This document shows, piece by piece, positions 1 through 10,762 of a stretch of DNA of 64,000 nt. The position numbers were made by a program, and so were the translations under genes. The stretch covers positions 46,776-110,775 of the forward strand of contig CAMCDS010000006.1 in NCBI GenBank assembly GCA_945873625.1, written 5' to 3'. This DNA is from an uncultured Porphyromonadaceae bacterium (GTDB lineage Bacteria; Bacteroidota; Bacteroidia; Bacteroidales; Muribaculaceae). Each line of letters starts with the position of its first letter. Within the stretch, counting starts at the first letter, position 1. The notes beneath the pieces were generated by a model that was not told the DNA's origin, did no database searches, and saw only the letters and a list, made by a program, of their open reading frames with translations.

Positions 1-1
1 C

Positions 2-1417
2 ATGATGGCGCTGTCGCTGCTGCCGGCCCTCCCGGCCTCCGCCAAAGACCGCACCGTCCACAATCCCAAGACAACCAACACCGAGACCATCCTCCACGCA
101 TGGAGCTGGAACTTCCCGACCATGGCCGCCAACATGAAGCGCATTGCCGATGCCGGCTTCACCATGGTGCAGACCTCGCCCGTGCAGCAGTGCTATTCCC
201 CTGAAGGAAGCGGCAAAAAGATATTCGACGAAAATGTAACGGAAGGCAACTGGTATTACTACTACCAGCCCACCGACTGGAAAATCGGCAACTCAATCCT
301 CGGCACAAAGGAGCAGATGCAGGCCATGATGGACTCGGCCGCACGCTACGGCGTGAAGGTGATAGTCGACGTGCTGCCCAACCATACGGCGTTTGACATC
401 GATGCCGTCAGCGACGACTTCTACAAGGCTGTCGGCGGACGCGACAAGATGTATCACTCCGACGGTCTCCGCCCCGTGGAAGACTACAACGACCGCCTGC
501 AGTGCACCCTGTGGGGCTCGGGAGGCCTTCCCGACGTGAATACCGAAAACCCTGACTTCCAGAAATACTACATGCAGTTCGTCAACGAGCTGCTTGCCAT
601 GGGAGTCAAAGGTTTCAGATATGACACTGCCAAACATATAGGCGTGCATTCCGACCCTGTCGACAAAGCAAAGGGAGTGAAGGAAAATGATTTCTGGGAC
701 GTCGCTACCGGACGCAAGAGCGTGAAGGGGGTGCGTCTGGCTGTGCCCTACGACTCGCTGTTCGTCTACGGAGAAGTGCTCCAGGACCGCAATGTGCCCG
801 AAAAGGAATATGCCGACTATTTCGGCCAGACCGCCTCGGGCTACGGCCACATCCTGCGCGAGATGCTCGACAAAGGTAGTGCCAACGGCCTCGACATAGT
901 GAGCTTCCACCATCAGTCGGCTCCCGAACACCTCACCACATGGGTGGAGAGCCACGACACATACGCCAACGCTCACGAATCGGCCCACCTCACCGACGAC
1001 CAGATACGCGCAGCATGGGTGTTCCTCACCGCCCGGCAGAACGGCACACCCCTCTTCTTCAGCCGTCCGATGGGCTCGACGCGCACCAACTATTACGGCG
1101 ACAACGTGCTCGGAGCGCGTGGCAACGACGAATTTTTCCACCCCGAAGTGGTGGCTGCCAACCGATTCCGCACTGCCATGAAGGGAGCCGCCGAGAAAGT
1201 GGAGGTGTCGCCCAACGGCCAGGTGCTGCTCGTGAACCGCGGAAAGAAAGGTGCAGCCGTGGTCAACATCAACAAGTCGGCCAACTTCGTCGACCTGCCT
1301 ACCGGACTGCCCGACGGCACATATCATGACACTGTCTATGGCAAGGAATTCAAGGTGAAGAAAGGTCGCCTCACCGGAGTGCTCGCGCCAATGCGCAGCT
1401 ACATCATCACAAAATAA
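2..1417 (+). CDS. Alpha-amylase family glycoside hydrolase (GH13), probably 5'-truncated by the window edge
   Basis: GH13 motifs: DVLPNH, GFRYDTAKH (nucleophile Asp), VYGEVLQ (acid/base Glu), VESHDTY; begins at window edge within a signal-peptide-like stretch. Confidence 0.9.
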   Translation: MMALSLLPALPASAKDRTVHNPKTTNTETILHAWSWNFPTMAANMKRIADAGFTMVQTSPVQQCYSPEGSGKKIFDENVTEGNWYYYYQPTDWKIGNSILGTKEQMQAMMDSAARYGVKVIVDVLPNHTAFDIDAVSDDFYKAVGGRDKMYHSDGLRPVEDYNDRLQCTLWGSGGLPDVNTENPDFQKYYMQFVNELLAMGVKGFRYDTAKHIGVHSDPVDKAKGVKENDFWDVATGRKSVKGVRLAVPYDSLFVYGEVLQDRNVPEKEYADYFGQTASGYGHILREMLDKGSANGLDIVSFHHQSAPEHLTTWVESHDTYANAHESAHLTDDQIRAAWVFLTARQNGTPLFFSRPMGSTRTNYYGDNVLGARGNDEFFHPEVVAANRFRTAMKGAAEKVEVSPNGQVLLVNRGKKGAAVVNINKSANFVDLPTGLPDGTYHDTVYGKEFKVKKGRLTGVLAPMRSYIITK

Positions 1418-1644
1418 GCATCTGATAGTCAACCATCATCTCGGTCGGCAGGAGAAGTCCCGCCGACTGAACTTTTTTATAGCCCCGGATGTTCTAAGCC
1501 AATAGAAAACGGGAGACGGAACGCAATGCCGGCTCCGGAGGCAGGAATTGGCACGCTATTTGCTAAGAATGTGAAGCGGACGGCGGTCTGACATTTTCCG
1601 CCCTCCGACAAATACGAAATAAAAAAACCTTAAATATAAAAGTT

Positions 1645-1917
1645 ATGAAGATTCAGCCACTGGCCGATCGCGTCCTGATCGAGCCCACCGCCGCAGAGGA
1701 AGTTACCATGGGCGGCATCATCATCCCCGACTCCGCCAAGGAGAAACCCCTCAAAGGCAAAGTGCTGGCCGTAGGCGGAGGCACCAAAGACGAGGAGATG
1801 GTACTCAAACCCGGCGACGAGGTGCTCTATGGCAAATATGCCGGCACCGAAATCGAGTTTGAGGGCACAAAATACCTGATGATGCGTCAGGCCGACGTGC
1901 TCGCCGTAATCAAATAA
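1645..1917 (+). CDS. groES: Co-chaperonin GroES
   Basis: [14 protein letters not shown]...[13 protein letters not shown]; directly upstream of groEL. Confidence 0.98.
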   Translation: MKIQPLADRVLIEPTAAEEVTMGGIIIPDSAKEKPLKGKVLAVGGGTKDEEMVLKPGDEVLYGKYAGTEIEFEGTKYLMMRQADVLAVIK

Positions 1918-1959
1918 ACCCCTTATTTCCTCTCAATCATTTCAGAATCATCATTTTGA

Positions 1960-3594
<1,635 letters not shown>

Positions 3595-3622
3595 TCTGAA
3601 TTACTTTGTAACTCTCATATAC

Positions 3623-3654
3623 AATCACCTCCGCTCGCCGGAGGTGATTTTTTT
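3623..3654 (+). terminator. Rho-independent terminator of groES-groEL
   Basis: AATCACCTCCG-ctcgc-CGGAGGTGATT followed by T-run. Confidence 0.85.
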
Positions 3655-3677
3655 ATTGACGGTCTTTTTTTATTGAC

Positions 3678-4091
3678 ATGGAAAACTATTCTCATCTCAG
3701 GTTCACGCCTGAACATATCACCAGCCTCGCCCCCGACGAGATTTTCGTATTCGGAAGCAACCTCGACGGCATCCATGCCGGAGGAGCCGCTCGCGTGGCG
3801 TACGAACGGTTCGGGGCAGTTTGGGGACAGGGCGTAGGTCTGCAAGGCCAGTCGTATGCCATACCGACAATGCAGGGAGGCGTGGAAACCATCCGCCCTT
3901 ACGTGGAGCAATTCTTCGACCTCGCCCGCGAATGGGACCAGACCACTTTTCTCGTAACCCGCATCGGCTGCGGCATCGCAGGCTTCACCGACGAGGAAAT
4001 CGCACCTCTGTTTGCCGAAGCCCTCGACCTCTACAACGTGGTGCTTCCGCGTTCATTTGTCGAGGTGCTTGCCAGACGCAAAAATATATAA
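3678..4091 (+). CDS. Conserved hypothetical protein resembling the A1S_2505-type phage non-structural family
   Basis: FGSNLDGIHAGGAARVAYERFGAVWGQGVGLQGQSYAIPTMQGG ... VTRIGCGIAGF pattern; family recalled, not searched. Confidence 0.6.
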   Translation: MENYSHLRFTPEHITSLAPDEIFVFGSNLDGIHAGGAARVAYERFGAVWGQGVGLQGQSYAIPTMQGGVETIRPYVEQFFDLAREWDQTTFLVTRIGCGIAGFTDEEIAPLFAEALDLYNVVLPRSFVEVLARRKNI

Positions 4092-4101
4092 CCGAAAAAA
4101 G

Positions 4102-4130
4102 CCGGAGAGCGCAAAAAGCGTTCTCCGGCA
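4102..4130. terminator. Hairpin between convergent genes
   Basis: GCCGGAGAgCGC-aaaaa-GCGtTCTCCGGC. Confidence 0.65.
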
Positions 4131-4189
4131 TATTGTATAGTCTTGATTCCTTGTCGGAATCTGCCAGTGTTCAGTTGAAGCGTGCGGAT

Positions 4190-4339
4190 TTACTTCAGGG
4201 CAGCCTGAACTGCGTCGTTGGGCACCATTTCCTCTTTGAAGATATAAGCGCCGGTTTTAGGAGATTTCTCCATCTTGATGACCTTGCTGTAGGTGCGTCC
4301 TTCACCTTTCTGAAGCGACGCGACGGTTTTCTTTGCCAT
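4190..4339 (-). CDS. DUF4295 small protein
   Basis: Reverse-strand translation MAKKTVASLQKGEGRTYSKVIKMEKSPKTGAYIFKEEMVPNDAVQAALK*; adjacent to rpmG/rpmB as expected in Bacteroidetes; too short for the supplied ORF track. Confidence 0.85.
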   Translation of the reverse strand: MAKKTVASLQKGEGRTYSKVIKMEKSPKTGAYIFKEEMVPNDAVQAALK

Positions 4340-4349
4340 TGTTCAGTGC

Positions 4350-4538
4350 TTATTTAATTTCTTTGTGGACGGTAACTTTCTTGAGGATGGGGTTGTATTT
4401 CTTCAACTCCAGACGCTCGGTGGTGTTCTTGCGGTTTTTGGTAGTGATGTATCTCGACATACCGGGCATGCCGCTTGCCTTATGTTCGGTGCATTCGAGG
4501 ATTACCTGAACGCGGTTACCTTTTGCTTTTTTTGCCAT
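4350..4538 (-). CDS. rpmG: 50S ribosomal protein L33
   Basis: [50 protein letters not shown]. Confidence 0.96.
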   Translation of the reverse strand: MAKKAKGNRVQVILECTEHKASGMPGMSRYITTKNRKNTTERLELKKYNPILKKVTVHKEIK

Positions 4539-4556
4539 AACGAAGAAGTCTCAGAA

Positions 4557-4820
4557 TTAGAGAGAGAGAATGGTGATGTCTTTGAAATCCAGATGACCGG
4601 CTGCCTCCGCTTTCTTGAGGGCGGCGTTGAGGCCGATCTTGTTGATAGTGCGGAGTGCGTGGGCGCTTACGAGAAGCTCGATCCACATATCCTGCTCTAC
4701 CCAGTAGAATTTTTTACGGTGCAGGTTGACGTTGAATTTGCGTTTGGTGCGACGCTTAGAGTGCGAAACGTTGTTACCGACGCTCGCCTTCTTGCCCGTT
4801 AGCTGACAAACTTTTGACAT
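4557..4820 (-). CDS. rpmB: 50S ribosomal protein L28
   Basis: [38 protein letters not shown]; start set at the internal Met of the longer ORF. Confidence 0.95.
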   Translation of the reverse strand: MSKVCQLTGKKASVGNNVSHSKRRTKRKFNVNLHRKKFYWVEQDMWIELLVSAHALRTINKIGLNAALKKAEAAGHLDFKDITILSL

Positions 4821-5067
4821 GGCTGTTGTTTGATTTTTCTTTGTTGTTAGTCTTCTGTGGATTATGGCCGCCATCTCACTCTCATATCGCCCTCGGACGC
4901 ATCTTTTCCAAAGGCTTTCTATGGATGTGCCACAAATCAGGCGCAAAATTAATAATAATCCGCGAACCCACCAAATATCCGGCGCTGTTTTTGCCGTTTT
5001 TTATTCATTTTCATCCCTTTCCGCCTTTTATCTACACCCCTGCCGCCGATTCGGGACGCGGCAGGGC

Positions 5068-5850
5068 TTATTCGTCGCTGAAATCCTCCTGCGCCTCGTA
5101 GCTGTTGCGCAGGAGCTGGATGAGCATCACCATCGCATGGTTGGTGGCGCTTTCGATCACGCTGTCGCGGTCGCCCTTGAAGTGGAGACACTCGCTGACC
5201 ACCGTGTCGAGGTATTTGACGGCTATCCACACCGTGCCGACGGGCTTATACTTAGTGCCTCCGCCGGGACCGGCGATGCCGGTGGTGGCTATCGCGCAGT
5301 CGGTGCGCATCAGCCGGGCGGCTCCCTTCGCCATCGACTCGGCCACGCTGCGGCTCACGGCGCCGTCGCGGTCTATGTCGCGGCGGTCCACGCCGAGCAC
5401 GTTGGCCTTGACGTCGTTGCTGTAGCTCACCACACTTCCCTGAAAATATGCCGACGACCCGGCATTCTGCACTATGCGGTGGGCTATGTTGCCGCCGGTG
5501 CAGCTCTCGGCGCAGCTCACGGTGAGCTCGCGTTCGGTCAGCAGCTCGCCGAGCACCTGCGCCACGCTCTTGTCGGCCATCGCCACCACTTCGTGGGAGA
5601 AGATGTCGCTCAGATTCTGCTGATACTTGTTCATCTTGAAGCGCAGAAGCTCCACGCCGGAGTTGATGCCGGTGAGCGTAATCTTGGTTACGAGGTTCGA
5701 CGAATCGATCGATATGCGCACATATTCGGGAAGCACCGACTCGAAGTGCTTCATCACCTTGGCCAGTTCCTGCTTCGTATATCCGTAAATCACCACGTGG
5801 CGCGTTTCCTTATGGTCGGCGGCCGCTTTTGTCTCGGGAGTCTCACTCAT
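5068..5850 (-). CDS. CinA/PncC-type nicotinamide-nucleotide amidohydrolase domain protein with KH-like N-terminal extension
   Basis: ELTVSCAESCTGGNIAHRIV...YSNDVKANVLGV...ATTGIAGPGGGTKYKPVGTVWIA. Confidence 0.88.
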   Translation of the reverse strand: MSETPETKAAADHKETRHVVIYGYTKQELAKVMKHFESVLPEYVRISIDSSNLVTKITLTGINSGVELLRFKMNKYQQNLSDIFSHEVVAMADKSVAQVLGELLTERELTVSCAESCTGGNIAHRIVQNAGSSAYFQGSVVSYSNDVKANVLGVDRRDIDRDGAVSRSVAESMAKGAARLMRTDCAIATTGIAGPGGGTKYKPVGTVWIAVKYLDTVVSECLHFKGDRDSVIESATNHAMVMLIQLLRNSYEAQEDFSDE

Positions 5851-5907
5851 GTTGGTTCTCTGTTTGGGGGTGGGCTATTTATATAATGTGCGAATAGGGC
5901 TTAAGGT

Positions 5908-6924
<1,017 letters not shown>

Positions 6925-7025
6925 TCTGTCTGAACGAATTTTACCACAAAAGTACGAAAAAATTTCCGTATTCTCTCATTTTTGACTACCTTTATATCCT
7001 CAAAACTCGCTTTTGACCCCGATTC

Positions 7026-7832
7026 ATGACCAAAACATCTTATGACTCACATATTTCGCCCCCGTGCTTCCCTCCTCTGTCGAAAGCGCGCACCCAGCTC
7101 TACGCCCGCCTCGACAGCCGCAAGACGCGCCTGCGCGAGGGGCTTTTCATAGCCCAGGGCGAGAAATGCGTCGGCGAGTGTCTCAAAGCCTTCAGCCCTG
7201 TGGCCCTCTTCGCCACCCCGGCGCGGATGGCCTCGCGCCCCCTGCCCGACGGAGTCGGCCGCGAAGTCATATTCGAAGCCTCGCCCGAACAGATGCGAAA
7301 GATCTCTACCCTCACCAACGCCCCCGACATAGCCGCGGTGTTTCCCCTGCCGCCGCGCCCGCAGGGCATTCCGCGCCTCGACGCCGGCGGCCTTTACCTA
7401 CTGCTCGACGGTATCCAGGACCCGGGCAACCTCGGCTCGATGCTGCGCACGGCCGACTGGTTCGGTGTGGACGCGGTGTTCGCCTCCCCCGACACGGTAG
7501 ACCTCTTCAACCCCAAGGCGCTCATGGCCGCCATGGGATCGATAGCCCGTCTCGGCATCACCTATCTGCCGCTCCCCGACCTGGTGGCTGCCAACCCCGA
7601 GCTTCCCCTCTACGGCACGCTGCTCGACGGAGACGACATCTACAGTGCTCCCCTCTCGAAGGCCGGAATGATTGTGTTCGGCAACGAAGGGAGCGGACTG
7701 AGCGAAGAGATGCGAAGGCTGGTCAATAAGCCGCTCCTCATCCCGCCGTTTGCAGCCGACAGCCATGCCGAGTCGCTCAACGTAGGCGCGGCAGCCGCCA
7801 TAGTGATGGCTGAGTTCAGACGAAAACGATAA
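7026..7832 (+). CDS. TrmH/SpoU family RNA methyltransferase
   Basis: LLLDGIQDPGNLGSMLRTADWFG ... VFGNEGSGLSEE ... ESLNVGAAAAIVMAE. Confidence 0.92.
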   Translation: MTKTSYDSHISPPCFPPLSKARTQLYARLDSRKTRLREGLFIAQGEKCVGECLKAFSPVALFATPARMASRPLPDGVGREVIFEASPEQMRKISTLTNAPDIAAVFPLPPRPQGIPRLDAGGLYLLLDGIQDPGNLGSMLRTADWFGVDAVFASPDTVDLFNPKALMAAMGSIARLGITYLPLPDLVAANPELPLYGTLLDGDDIYSAPLSKAGMIVFGNEGSGLSEEMRRLVNKPLLIPPFAADSHAESLNVGAAAAIVMAEFRRKR

Positions 7833-7845
7833 ACCTGCGATTCCA

Positions 7846-9216
7846 ATGGCTAAGACAAAAACAGCTTACTTCTGCAACTCATGCGGCTACGAGTCGCCCA
7901 AATGGGTGGGCCGCTGCCCCGGATGCGGCGAATGGAACACGATGGTCGAGGAGACCGTAAGCGTGGCCAAAGGGTCGTCGAAGAGCAAACGCGGACTCCT
8001 CGACTCCGACGCACGCCCCCTCGCCCTCTCGGCCATCGAGGCGCTCGAAGAGCCGCGCGTACACATGCCTTCAGAGGAGCTCAACAGGGTGCTTGGAGGC
8101 GGACTCGTGGCCGGAAGCCTCACCCTGCTCGGCGGCGAGCCGGGCATCGGAAAGTCGACCCTGCTACTGCAGAACATTCTCTCCATTCGCGGAAAGAAGA
8201 TACTCTACATCTCGGGCGAGGAATCGGCCACACAGCTCAAGCTGCGCGCCGACCGCATAGGCAAGGTGGCCGACAACACGTTCATCCTATGCGAGACAGA
8301 CCTCGACCGCATATTCGCGCAGATAAAGAACGTGGCTCCGGCAATGCTCGTGGTCGACTCGATACAGACCATCTATTCGCCCGACATCGAGTCGGCGCCG
8401 GGCTCGGTAAGCCAGGTGCGCGAATGTGCCGCCCGGCTTCTGCGCTACGCCAAGCAGAGCGGAGTGCCCGTGATACTCGTAGGCCATATCAACAAAGACG
8501 GAGCCATTGCCGGTCCGAAAGTGCTCGAACACATCGTAGACACCGTGCTCCAGTTCGAGGGCGACCGCCAGTACCTCTACCGCCTGCTCCGAGCCATTAA
8601 AAACCGATTCGGATCCACTTCGGAGATAGGCATCTACGAGATGGCCGACCGGGGTCTGCGCGAAGTGAAAAACCCCTCGGAGATGCTTCTTTCGCAAAAC
8701 CGCGAGGAGGAGATGTCGGGCATCGCAATCGGCGTTACGATGGAGGGCGTGCGCCCGTTCCTCGTAGAGGTGCAGGCACTCGTATCGTCGGCAGCCTACG
8801 GCACACCCCAACGCTCCGTAACCGGCTTCGACCAGCGCCGCCTCAACATGCTGCTCGCCGTGCTCGAAAAGCGCGCCCGCTTCAAGCTCGCGCAGAAAGA
8901 CGTATTCCTCAACATAGCCGGCGGACTGAAAGTGGCCGATCCGGCGCTCGACATGGCTGTAGTGGCCGCCATCATGTCGTCAAACTTTGACGTTACCCTT
9001 CCCCCGCGCGTAGTCATGGCCGGCGAGGTGGGCCTCTCGGGCGAGATACGCACCGCCGCCCGCATCGACCGCCGCGTGGCCGAAGCGCAGAAGCTCGGAT
9101 TCGAGACCATCTTCATCCCCAAAGGCAACCTCAAGGGAGCCGGCCAGAGCGACTTCGACATCCGCATCGTCGAAGTCTCGAAAGTAGACGAACTCTTCCG
9201 CCACCTCTTCGCCTGA
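7846..9216 (+). CDS. radA: DNA repair protein RadA
   Basis: Zn-finger YFCNSCGYESPKWVGRCPGCGEWNT, Walker A GEPGIGKSTLL, KNRFGSTSEIGIYEM. Confidence 0.97.
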   Translation: MAKTKTAYFCNSCGYESPKWVGRCPGCGEWNTMVEETVSVAKGSSKSKRGLLDSDARPLALSAIEALEEPRVHMPSEELNRVLGGGLVAGSLTLLGGEPGIGKSTLLLQNILSIRGKKILYISGEESATQLKLRADRIGKVADNTFILCETDLDRIFAQIKNVAPAMLVVDSIQTIYSPDIESAPGSVSQVRECAARLLRYAKQSGVPVILVGHINKDGAIAGPKVLEHIVDTVLQFEGDRQYLYRLLRAIKNRFGSTSEIGIYEMADRGLREVKNPSEMLLSQNREEEMSGIAIGVTMEGVRPFLVEVQALVSSAAYGTPQRSVTGFDQRRLNMLLAVLEKRARFKLAQKDVFLNIAGGLKVADPALDMAVVAAIMSSNFDVTLPPRVVMAGEVGLSGEIRTAARIDRRVAEAQKLGFETIFIPKGNLKGAGQSDFDIRIVEVSKVDELFRHLFA

Positions 9217-9271
9217 CCCTCCCCCTCCCTGCTGTTGCAATCATCCACTCCCCCTCCAACCCACAAAAAGG

Positions 9272-9291
9272 CCCCGGAATCTCTCCGGGGA
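9272..9291. terminator. Hairpin downstream of radA
   Basis: CCCCGGA-atctc-TCCGGGG. Confidence 0.5.
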
Positions 9292-9321
9292 CTTCCCTTT
9301 CACTGCTTCACTATTTCACCT

Positions 9322-9717
9322 TTACTTCACCATCACCTTATAACTCTTTCCTCCGGCACGCACTATATATGCGCCTCCGTTGCCTACAGTAATTGTGTTG
9401 GCAGAACCGCTATAAACTGTCTGTCGCGACATTGTCAGCACGCGTACAGTCCCTTCGAAGCCGTCTATATGAATTTCGTTTCTACGTACGGTTACAGAGA
9501 CATCATCAGCAAGCGTACCGTTCACGCCGTCGAAATCATGCTCGATTGTCTTGATGTTGATAAACCGGTTCCAATACGGAGCCTCCTTGTAGTCGTCCAC
9601 CGATGCCTCCGGCACATAAAGCGTAGCCTTCTCATATACCTCAGCCGGCACAAGACCTTTCTGTTCATAGATTTCGATATCTGACGACACTACGGGCGGA
9701 GTTGCGGCACGGCATAC
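9322..9717 (-). pseudogene. C-terminal remnant of a secreted LRR (BspA-type) protein with T9SS-like sorting tail
   Basis: In-frame ...VCRAATPPVVSSDIEIYEQKGLVPAEVYEKATLYVPEASVDDYKEAPYWNRFINI... ends GGAYIVRAGGKSYKVMVK; no N-terminal repeats or signal peptide; coding similarity stops at an IS-like boundary near 9717. Confidence 0.7.
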
Positions 9718-10265
9718 TATTAACGCGAATTCGGGATAAGAAATACCCTGAAAAAGTTAAATCGGCAGCTTGAGAAAAGTTGCCGATTCTTTTGATAATA
9801 TCGCTGATATTTAGTAATTTAGAGGTGCTAAACTTTAAAATACATATCATGATTACCGAGAGTAAAGTTACTGAAATTTTCTGTATTGCGGATGATTTTT
9901 GCAAAGAATTTGAAGTCGAGATGGCATAAAACGCCCTTCCGTCCTCTCCTGACGCCCCGAAACGCCGCCGGAAGCGCATGATGTCAGACGCGGAGGTCAT
10001 CACGATTCTGATCTGCTTCCAATTCAACACCTACCGTAACTTCAACCATTATTATCTTTCATGCGTGTGCGGACAATGGAAACATCTGTTCCCGCGCCGC
10101 TTCTCGTATAATCGTTTTGTGGAAGTCATGCCGCGTTGCTTCGTGGCGCTGACAATGTGCCTCCGCCTTGCCTGTTTCGGGGAATGCACCGGCGTCAGTT
10201 TTGTTGACAGCACCTGTATCCCGGTGATCCACAATAATCTGAGTTTTCCGGCAAAATGTACCTAA
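9717..10265 (+). mobile_element. IS982-like insertion sequence remnant
   Basis: Transposase remnant plus IS-end-like TATTAACGCGAATTCGGG at ~9718 abutting a truncated ORF; right end not identified. Confidence 0.55.
9849..10265 (+). pseudogene. Degenerate IS982-family transposase fragment
   Basis: MITESKVTEIFCIADDFCKEFEVEMA*NALPSS...SDAEVITILICFQFNTYRNFNHYYL...FSYNRFVE...GECTGVSFVDSTCIPVIHN; in-frame TAA at 9927-9929 and loss of similarity after VIHN. Confidence 0.75.
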
Positions 10266-10371
10266 ATTTCCTGAGCTTCGGTTTTTGGTTTGGCCGGAGA
10301 GAATATCGTAAAAATGTTGACCTCACGGAGGCTGAAATTTTCTGATAGCACAATCGTCCGAGAAATGGTAA

Positions 10372-10411
10372 CAGCGGATAACAGAAACGTTAAAACTGCT
10401 GTTATCCGCTG
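10372..10411. repeat. Perfect 13-bp inverted repeat
   Basis: CAGCGGATAACAG-14 nt-CTGTTATCCGCTG. Confidence 0.8.
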
Positions 10412-10492
10412 ATATAAAACAATTTGCGGCATTTCAGATGTTCGCGATTTGTAGTGGCTTGCAATTTACAGCGAGCTGAAATTCAAGACATT

Positions 10493-10537
10493 GGGGGGTA
10501 CGGGGGCTTGCCCCCGTTGTGTCTTCAGACACCCCCC
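10493..10537. repeat. Nested G/C-rich palindromes
   Basis: GGGGGGT...ACCCCCC enclosing CGGGGGC-tt-GCCCCCG and GTGTCT-tc-AGACAC. Confidence 0.75.
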
Positions 10538-10762
10538 ACCGCCCTCGTAAAGATTTTCGCCCGATGTCCGATTTTCGGTGCGGAATATGCAAATATGCAG
10601 AGGCACCCAACCATTGCGCGGTAAAATCACTGCCGTGAAGGTCAAATTTCCGCTTGATTTGGTTATTTCTATGAATTCAACCAGCTTCGACCACTTATTC
10701 ACTCCGTAAATTAAAAGGTAGGCTAATTGGCCGACCTTTTAAAGTGTATTGGTTATATTTTA

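Noticed and set aside
9235-9684. 149-aa plus-strand ORF after radA
   Set aside because: Opposite the LRR/T9SS-tail remnant, which has the better coding signature.
10466-10702. 78-aa minus-strand ORF in the structured scar region
   Set aside because: Composition driven by G/C palindromes; no start context or family similarity I can support.
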